From contig JBCBRM010000026.1 in assembly GCA_039819665.1 (NCBI GenBank), positions 1 to 64,000 on the forward strand: a DNA stretch of 64,000 nt, written 5' to 3'. Position numbers and translations under genes: made by a program. This document shows, in pieces, positions 58,896 to 64,000 of the stretch (its first letter is position 1; each line of letters opens with the position of its first letter). The notes beneath the pieces are model-generated. The model ran no database searches, was not told the DNA's origin, and saw only the letters and a list, made by a program, of their open reading frames with translations. The stretch is from JAWPMV01 sp039819665 (GTDB taxonomy: Bacteria > Bacteroidota > Bacteroidia > J057).

Positions 58896-61301
58896 TTAGT
58901 CTCTATAATTCCTTTTAAATCGGCTATTCTTTTTTCTTCTCCTTCTCCTCTCCTCACGATCCATCTTCTTCTGCATCTTGCGCTCCATATTTCGGATCTG
59001 TCTTTCCATCCTTCTTTGCTTGAGAATAAGGAAAAACTCTTCCAAACCTTCTCCTGGAGCCTGATCCCTAAACATATCACAATCCATAGAATTAAGCGAG
59101 GAGGCTCCGGGATCTTGAAATCTGGTGTTTCTGTGTTTAGTGTAGAGCTTATAATAGCGCTGCATAAACTTCCCATAAATGGGCAAAGCAGTATTCGCTC
59201 CCTGTCCCAGACTCAATGAGCGGAACCGAACCTTGCGCGTTTCTCCACCTACCCAGGCACCTGCTACCAGAGTAGGAGTAATTCCAATAAACCAACCATC
59301 CGTTTGATCCTGTGTAGTCCCGGTCTTTCCTCCGATTTGATTGGTCAGACCATAGCGTGTTCTCAATCTTTGCCCAGTCCCATTATTTACTACGGATCGT
59401 AACATATAATTCATCATGTCAGCCGTGTTGGCATCAATGACACGCTCCCTTTCCGGTTTATCCGGCCACTCAACGATCACGTTTCCTTGGGCATCCTCCA
59501 CTTTTTTGATAAGCACAGGTTTAGTTCGCAATCCCCGATTGGCAAAAACCGAATAGGCAGAGAGCATTTCTCTGAGGCTCAATTCAGCGGTACCAAGCAC
59601 CATACTTGGAGCTTTCGGAATATCAGAATCAAAGCCAAATTTATTAACAAATCGGTGAGCATCTTCCACTCCAACTTTATTCATCACTGCTGCAGAAACC
59701 GTATTGACAGACTTGGTCAGGCCTCCCTGCATAGAATAATATCCCTCATACTTTCCGTCCGCATTTCCTGGCGACCAGTTTTCATAATCTTCATACACTA
59801 CCTGCTGATTCTCGATATACTCACAGGGATCCATTCCTTTCGCCAAAGCTGCTGTATATACAAATGGCTTAAAAGTCGATCCTACTTGACGGCGCGATAG
59901 CACATGGTCGTATTTAAATTCTTTGAAATTGATGCCACCTACCCAGGCTTTTACATAACCATTGCGGGGATTCATAGCCATAAAACCCGCATGCAAATAC
60001 GCCTGATGAAGCTTTATGGAATCTATGGGGCGAATTTCCTTTTCGACCATGCCTTCCCAAGTCCAGTATTTTATGTTGGTTGGAGTTTGAAAATGCTCCA
60101 GAATCTGGGCTTCTGTCATACCCGCTTCTTTACGATATTTATATCGATCCGTCTGCCGCATAGCCTTGAGAATCTGCGGATCTTCATCTCTAAAAATAGT
60201 TCTTCCCTTCCAGTGCTTATCAAACGTCTTTTGCAGTTCCTTTAAATGAGAAGCAATGGATTCTTCGGCATAGCGCTGTAAACGAGAATCTATAGTTGTA
60301 TAGATTTTCAGTCCGTCGGTATATACATTATATTTCCTGCCCTCCGGTCCAGGGTTATCGCGAAAATAGGCTTTGAGTTCTTCGGCTACCTGCTGACGAA
60401 AATAAGGTGCAGGACCTTCCAATAAGGTTACTTTATTATAGTCCAGCTCCAGCGGAAGTTCTTTTAGCGAGTCTGCTACGGCCTCAGAGAGGTATTCATA
60501 ACGTGCCATCTGCTCCAGCACAACATTTCTTCTTTCCGTAGATCGAAGCGGATTCCTTCGGGGATTATAAGCCGTGGTGGCCTTTAGCATACCCACCAAT
60601 AGAGCTCCATCCTCAATAGAAATATCTTTCGCATTGGTATTGAAAAAACGTTGAGCAGCCGCGTCTATGCCATAGACTTTTTCCCCGAAAGGAACTGTAT
60701 TCAGATATAGAGCCAGAATCTCATCCTTGCTATAATTCTTTTCCAGTCGTTTGGCGATGATCATCTCCTTGAACTTTGCAACGGGCAAGCTCAGGATACT
60801 AAAGTCTTCTCTCGGGAAGAGGTTTTTCGCCAATTGCTGAGAAATGGTACTTCCTCCTCCTGAACTTTTATCCCCTAGCAAAATTGATTTAAAAGCTACC
60901 CGAAACATACTACGGGTATCAATTCCGGCATGCTCATAAAATCGGGCATCCTCTGTCGCTACCAAGGCGTGAAGGAGATCAGGGGATATATTTTCAAAAG
61001 CTACATTGCTCCTGTTTTCGATATAGTATTTCCCCAACATCTTTCCGTCTGCAGAATATATCTCAGAAGAATTATGATGGCGAATATTGGCAAGTTTATC
61101 GGCTTTAGGAATTTCGCCAAATGCCCCAAAGTAAACCAAAAGAAAAAGGAGCAATACAAAGGCTACTCCTGCTCCCATTACAATAAGGGAGATTTTTCCG
61201 GTCTTGCGTACACGGGGATCCTCAAAAAATGCCTGAAATTTATCTTTGAGTGTATCTGGCGAGGTGGAATCTGTGGTGCTATGTTGAAAATCTTCCATCA
61301 T
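58896..61301 (-). CDS. mrcA: class A penicillin-binding protein 1A
   Basis: The 801-residue bifunctional peptidoglycan synthase has a short cytoplasmic N-terminus and one membrane helix (about 35-60). The GT51 domain has ALVATEDARFYEHAGIDTRS and GGGSTISQQLAKNLFP. The transpeptidase domain has SRRQVGSTFKPFVYTAALAK (catalytic Ser-x-x-Lys), GGLTKSVNTVSAAVMNKV and the GGKTGTTQDQTDGWF box. The C-terminal tail is very basic (RRMERQIRNMERKMQKKMDR). It polymerises and cross-links peptidoglycan in the periplasm. It follows miaE by four bases, an unexpected pairing. Confidence 0.97.
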   Translation of the reverse strand: MMEDFQHSTTDSTSPDTLKDKFQAFFEDPRVRKTGKISLIVMGAGVAFVLLLFLLVYFGAFGEIPKADKLANIRHHNSSEIYSADGKMLGKYYIENRSNVAFENISPDLLHALVATEDARFYEHAGIDTRSMFRVAFKSILLGDKSSGGGSTISQQLAKNLFPREDFSILSLPVAKFKEMIIAKRLEKNYSKDEILALYLNTVPFGEKVYGIDAAAQRFFNTNAKDISIEDGALLVGMLKATTAYNPRRNPLRSTERRNVVLEQMARYEYLSEAVADSLKELPLELDYNKVTLLEGPAPYFRQQVAEELKAYFRDNPGPEGRKYNVYTDGLKIYTTIDSRLQRYAEESIASHLKELQKTFDKHWKGRTIFRDEDPQILKAMRQTDRYKYRKEAGMTEAQILEHFQTPTNIKYWTWEGMVEKEIRPIDSIKLHQAYLHAGFMAMNPRNGYVKAWVGGINFKEFKYDHVLSRRQVGSTFKPFVYTAALAKGMDPCEYIENQQVVYEDYENWSPGNADGKYEGYYSMQGGLTKSVNTVSAAVMNKVGVEDAHRFVNKFGFDSDIPKAPSMVLGTAELSLREMLSAYSVFANRGLRTKPVLIKKVEDAQGNVIVEWPDKPERERVIDANTADMMNYMLRSVVNNGTGQRLRTRYGLTNQIGGKTGTTQDQTDGWFIGITPTLVAGAWVGGETRKVRFRSLSLGQGANTALPIYGKFMQRYYKLYTKHRNTRFQDPGASSLNSMDCDMFRDQAPGEGLEEFFLILKQRRMERQIRNMERKMQKKMDREERRRRRKKNSRFKRNYRD

Positions 61302-61305
61302 TCAA

Positions 61306-61893
61306 CTATCCGTGAATGGCTTCGCTTTTCCCATACCTGCTAATTACTTCACCCTCATACTCGAGAAAAGCTTCCCAGCGTTTATCTACGTCCACATTGG
61401 GGCAAAGTTGCTTAGCGAGCTTGATGAAAAGCGTATAATGTCTAGCCTCAGAGACCATGAGGTCGTAATAGAAATCTGCCAATTCTTTGTCATCGATATT
61501 TTCAGACAAAACTTTGAAGCGTTCGCAACTACGAGCCTCAATCATTGCTGCAAAGAGCAATTTATCTGCCAGGCTCTCCTCCCTTCCTTTCCCTTTCACT
61601 CGAATAAATTTCACCAATTCATTCACATAGGAATCTTTTCGCTCCGGTCCCAGGGTAAACCCTCGTTTCTGAATTTGCTGATGAACCATGCGGAAATGAC
61701 TCATTTCTTCCTGCGCCAAATCCGACATCTGAGTCACTAAATCTTCATGCATAGGATATTGTACAATAAGCGAAATAGCAGATGAAGCCGCCTTTTGCTC
61801 ACACCAGGCATGGTCCGTCAGGATTTCCTCGATATTACTCTCTGCTATATTCTTTACCCACAAAGGGTCGGTTTTCATTTTTAACCTCAGCAT
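61306..61893 (-). CDS. miaE: tRNA-(2-methylthio-N6-isopentenyladenosine) hydroxylase
   Basis: The 195-residue protein is a diiron MiaE: ILTDHAWCEQKAASSAISLI, SDLAQEEMSHFRMVHQQIQK, FAAMIEARSCERFKVLS and DLMVSEARHYTLFIKLAKQL supply the Glu and His ligands of the ferritin-like fold. It hydroxylates the isopentenyl side chain of ms2i6A-37 in tRNA, with O2. The first ATG is used; one five codons later is also possible. A TAACTTGC element, like that before the helicase, lies about 35 bases upstream. PBP1A follows in the same operon. Confidence 0.95.
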   Translation of the reverse strand: MLRLKMKTDPLWVKNIAESNIEEILTDHAWCEQKAASSAISLIVQYPMHEDLVTQMSDLAQEEMSHFRMVHQQIQKRGFTLGPERKDSYVNELVKFIRVKGKGREESLADKLLFAAMIEARSCERFKVLSENIDDKELADFYYDLMVSEARHYTLFIKLAKQLCPNVDVDKRWEAFLEYEGEVISRYGKSEAIHG

Positions 61894-62014
61894 CTTATCA
61901 GAATTTTAAATGAGTCTGCAAGTTACGAAAACAAGCAGAATAGACCTTAGGGAATAATTTGGAGAATGATTAACTTATTAAAAGAGGAGAAGGGTAAGGG
62001 AAGTAAAAATACAG

Positions 62015-62147
62015 AATAAGGAATGGAGAAGTGAGAAGGGGATCGGAGGGAAGTATAAATTCAAGTATTAAGTGCAAATTCATTTTTTTTTCTGTATCAA
62101 ATAAGACTTCTCCTTTCTCAATTCCTTGTTCCTTGTTCCTTGTTCTT
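62015..62147. repeat. imperfect inverted repeat and TTCCTTG tandem repeat
   Basis: A 25-base arm at 62015-62039 is 20/25 complementary to 62106-62130. The second arm runs into three tandem TTCCTTG units at 62122-62142. It is purine-rich on one strand and lies between miaE and the downstream plus-strand gene, where it could also affect the leader of the latter. Confidence 0.5.
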
Positions 62148-62169
62148 CAATCATTCTCAGCTCATCAAC

Positions 62170-63690
62170 ATGCACAGGAAAACACATTTAAGCATTTTAC
62201 TCATACTTCTCCCGCTACTTAGCATAGGGCAAAGTTGGAAACGTATTCCCGGAGAAGTAAAGGGCCGCCGAACTGGAAGAGGAATCCCTTATGCCCAGGT
62301 GCGAATTCTCAATAGTTCTATCGGAGTAATCACCAATTTTTCTGGTGAATTTCGAATCAGCATACCGGAACGGCATTTCAATGATACTCTTCGAATTTCA
62401 TCTATTGGTTACCAAAGCAAGGATATTTCTATTCAAACTTTGCTGGATTCAATTTTTCTCAGTGTTTCTCTAGGGGAAAGGATATACAGCCTTGAAGAGA
62501 TAGCAATTAAGGAGAAAAGAGGAAAAGAATTACATCCAGAGGAAATCGTAAGAAGGGCTGTCAATCGTGTAAAAAGAAATCTACCGGATGAAGAAATGAT
62601 GCTCAAAGGTTTTTATAGGGATTATTTGCTTAAAGGGGGAGAATATATCAACCTGATGGAGGCCGCTCTGAAAGTCTATGATAAAGGTATCCAAACCTAT
62701 GACCATAAAAAGACCCAAATAGAGCTTGAGCAATTTCGTTTCAGGCAGGATATTCAAATAGATACTTTTCAAAGTGGTTCTTATGCCTCTGGTGAGAAAA
62801 AGATCCCAGAAATGGAGATGAATTATGCTGGTCAAAATGAATTTTCTATTCTTCGCCTGCATGATCCAATTCGTAATTTTAAGCATCCTTCCTTTGCCTT
62901 TGTCTTTATCACCAATAAGTACTTTTTAGCCTATCACAATTTTAAACTGGATTCCTTAATCATCCAGGACGAAAATTTTTTATATGCGATTTCTTTTGAT
63001 CTCATTGATGATCCTTTCTATAAGCATATCATTGAAGGCAAGCTATTTATCCGTGCTTCGGATTTTGCGATCCTGAAGTTTTCTTACACCAATTTCTTTA
63101 TGCCAGAGGAAGAGGAAGAAGGAGTCCGCTATGAAGTTTTGGTGGAATATCAGGATTTTCAAGACAGGATGGTTTTGAAATATATTTCTATGAACAACTA
63201 TCTCAATGCGCGAAGTGGAAATCCAACTTTTAGAATTGATACCATAATCGCTGATACTTCCGCCAATAGGCTTATCCTTCGATTCAATAAACCTCTTGAT
63301 TTTCGAAGTTCAGGCAATCCTAAAAGTTACAAAGTCTGGATAGACGGCAACAGGTATAAAGTTGAAAGGGTCATTCATAATGCTCCTGATGAGGTTAGCA
63401 TTCCCTTTAAGAAAAAGCTACACATAAGCAGCCCGGATCAAATTCAATTGGAAACTGGCAATATCCTCTCATCTTATGGCGAGATACTCAATGTTTATCC
63501 CACTGCATCTATGTATCAGTATCGGGAATTTTTTGTCAATGAAGTGGAGATAGGGGAGTGGAAGGAAGGAGAAAGAGTCTTTATGAATAAAGAGTTACCT
63601 CTTTATCGGAGCGAAATTGAAGCTATTCCCGGTTTCTGGGAAAATTATAATATGGTACTGAGTCAGCCTTTGAAGAAGTTGGAGAGGTAA
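62170..63690 (+). CDS. carboxypeptidase-regulatory-like domain protein, exported
   Basis: I chose the ATG giving MHRKTHLSILLILLPLLSIG, a clear signal peptide; a TTG ten codons before lies in the TTCCTTG repeat. The 506-residue protein has an N-terminal CarboxypepD_reg-like beta-sandwich (about 25-115, GRGIPYAQVRILNSSIGVIT, DTLRISSIGYQSKDISIQTL). A large region of unknown fold follows, with IVRRAVNRVKRNLPDEEMML and FYRDYLLKGGEYINLMEAAL, a stretch common in Bacteroidota envelope proteins. No TonB barrel follows, so it is not a SusC receptor. It is exported, role unknown. Confidence 0.8.
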   Translation: MHRKTHLSILLILLPLLSIGQSWKRIPGEVKGRRTGRGIPYAQVRILNSSIGVITNFSGEFRISIPERHFNDTLRISSIGYQSKDISIQTLLDSIFLSVSLGERIYSLEEIAIKEKRGKELHPEEIVRRAVNRVKRNLPDEEMMLKGFYRDYLLKGGEYINLMEAALKVYDKGIQTYDHKKTQIELEQFRFRQDIQIDTFQSGSYASGEKKIPEMEMNYAGQNEFSILRLHDPIRNFKHPSFAFVFITNKYFLAYHNFKLDSLIIQDENFLYAISFDLIDDPFYKHIIEGKLFIRASDFAILKFSYTNFFMPEEEEEGVRYEVLVEYQDFQDRMVLKYISMNNYLNARSGNPTFRIDTIIADTSANRLILRFNKPLDFRSSGNPKSYKVWIDGNRYKVERVIHNAPDEVSIPFKKKLHISSPDQIQLETGNILSSYGEILNVYPTASMYQYREFFVNEVEIGEWKEGERVFMNKELPLYRSEIEAIPGFWENYNMVLSQPLKKLER

Positions 63691-63710
63691 GCCCATACAA
63701 ACACAATTCG

Positions 63711-63850
63711 TGTCATTTCGAGCCCTGTCGAGGAACCTAAATCAAGTAACAAAGAATATCAATCGAAAACATGAATGGCATAGCCTCAATAAATAATTTC
63801 AGGCCCCTCCGCTTTGGTCGGGGCGACACTGCTTTCGCTCAGGATGACTC
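63711..63850. repeat. pair of REP-like palindromic repeats in inverted orientation
   Basis: GTCATTTCGAGC (63712-63723) with CGAGGAACC starts one element. Near 63830-63847 the complement of GTCATCCTGAGCG appears, and CCCC/GGGG pairs flank CTCCGCTTTGGTC. This is the pattern of Bacteroidota intergenic REP-type elements, here as an inverted pair about 140 bases long. Confidence 0.6.
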
Positions 63851-63863
63851 AGATTTTTTAGCC

Positions 63864-63891
63864 CAAAAAAATGCCGGGCACTAGGCCCGGC
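63864..63891 (-). terminator. intrinsic terminator of the DUF937-like gene
   Basis: The stem GCCGGGC/GCCCGGC with loop ACTAG is followed on the minus strand by seven T. It lies about 38 bases after the stop of the partial DUF937-like gene. Confidence 0.85.
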
Positions 63892-63928
63892 TGCATTCGA
63901 GTGAATATTGAAATATATAATTTCCTTA

Positions 63929-64000
63929 TTATTTCAGGAATCCTCCCAGCATGCCACCGATGTCATCCAACATACTTCCATCTCCATCCTGATCCAGTAC
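63929..64000 (-). CDS. DUF937 family protein, C-terminal end (partial)
   Basis: The last 23 residues of a frame entering from the window edge read VLDQDGDGSMLDDIGGMLGG then FLK and a stop. The pattern DQDGDGS-x-LDDI-GMLGG is typical of the end of DUF937 proteins (acidic and glycine-rich repeats). The gene starts outside the window; function unknown. Confidence 0.7.
   Translation of the reverse strand, partial: VLDQDGDGSMLDDIGGMLGGFLK

Overview
The window reads as a chromosomal segment of a member of the phylum Bacteroidota, most likely a gliding or T9SS-bearing saprospirian-like lineage. The evidence is a GldJ-like lipoprotein, PorP/SprF, a PorE-architecture OmpA protein and a giant subtilisin with a type A T9SS sorting tail. 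Other pointers are a Bacteroidetes-type Sir2 without zinc cysteines, a single-Cys TraR/DksA protein, and several promoter boxes of the Bacteroidetes form TTTG-N17-21-TAnnTTTG. Genus level cannot be decided from what is visible. No rRNA, tRNA, CRISPR array, prophage or intact insertion sequence was seen. Most of the window is core chromosome, densely packed, with many non-ATG starts and many overlaps.

Layout. 1-3.2 kb: end of an SRPBCC protein, a 51-residue membrane micro-ORF, a possible structured RNA, gldJ-like and porP/sprF-like genes. 3.4-10.4 kb (plus strand): serine dehydratase beta subunit, a TolC/membrane-fusion efflux pair without its pump, UvrD/PcrA helicase, phosphatidylserine synthase, PurS. 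10.4-20.9 kb (minus strand): HD protein with a degenerate kinase half, PorE-like OmpA protein, secreted coiled-coil protein, CYTH protein, then a subtilisin-lipoprotein/TPR-histidine-kinase operon. 21-22.2 kb: a decayed lipoprotein pseudogene in gene-poor DNA. 22.2-32.3 kb: DUF2147, SCP2, Sir2, TPR protein, zinc-ribbon protein, Nif3, and infB-nusA-rimP, the last with an apparent leader terminator. 32.4-48.1 kb: MATE pump, UbiA-family enzyme, glycosyltransferase, T9SS-exported subtilase, 2-amino-3-ketobutyrate CoA ligase with a Bacteroidota helical-repeat protein, queuosine precursor transporter, RNase Z, STAS protein, CAP protein, YgjP-type protease, pseudouridine synthase, PAS histidine kinase. 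48.1-54.7 kb (minus): nuoF alone, two tandem lspA genes, TraR/DksA, type 2-like ileS. 54.9-58.8 kb: lipoprotein, ECF sigma/anti-sigma pair, PhyH dioxygenase abutting an IS256-family transposase remnant, fasciclin protein. 58.9-64 kb: PBP1A, MiaE, carboxypeptidase-regulatory-domain protein, paired REP-like repeats, and the end of a DUF937 gene.

How the parts fit: envelope biogenesis is the strongest theme (T9SS parts and one T9SS cargo, lipoprotein signal peptidases, PBP1A, PssA, many lipoproteins). A second theme is the transcription/translation core (rimP-nusA-infB, ileS, miaE, rnz, DksA-like). The most unusual sequence-level observations are (i) an intrinsic terminator between the promoter and start codon of rimP-nusA-infB, suggesting attenuation; (ii) a 250-300 nt intergenic stretch with alternative hairpins and a loop-to-downstream pseudoknot; (iii) two consecutive lspA genes that both keep their catalytic aspartates; (iv) a P-loop-less kinase domain fused to an HD domain; (v) a pseudogene and an IS256 fragment that record past losses and insertions. 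No complete new multi-gene defence or biosynthetic system was recognised.
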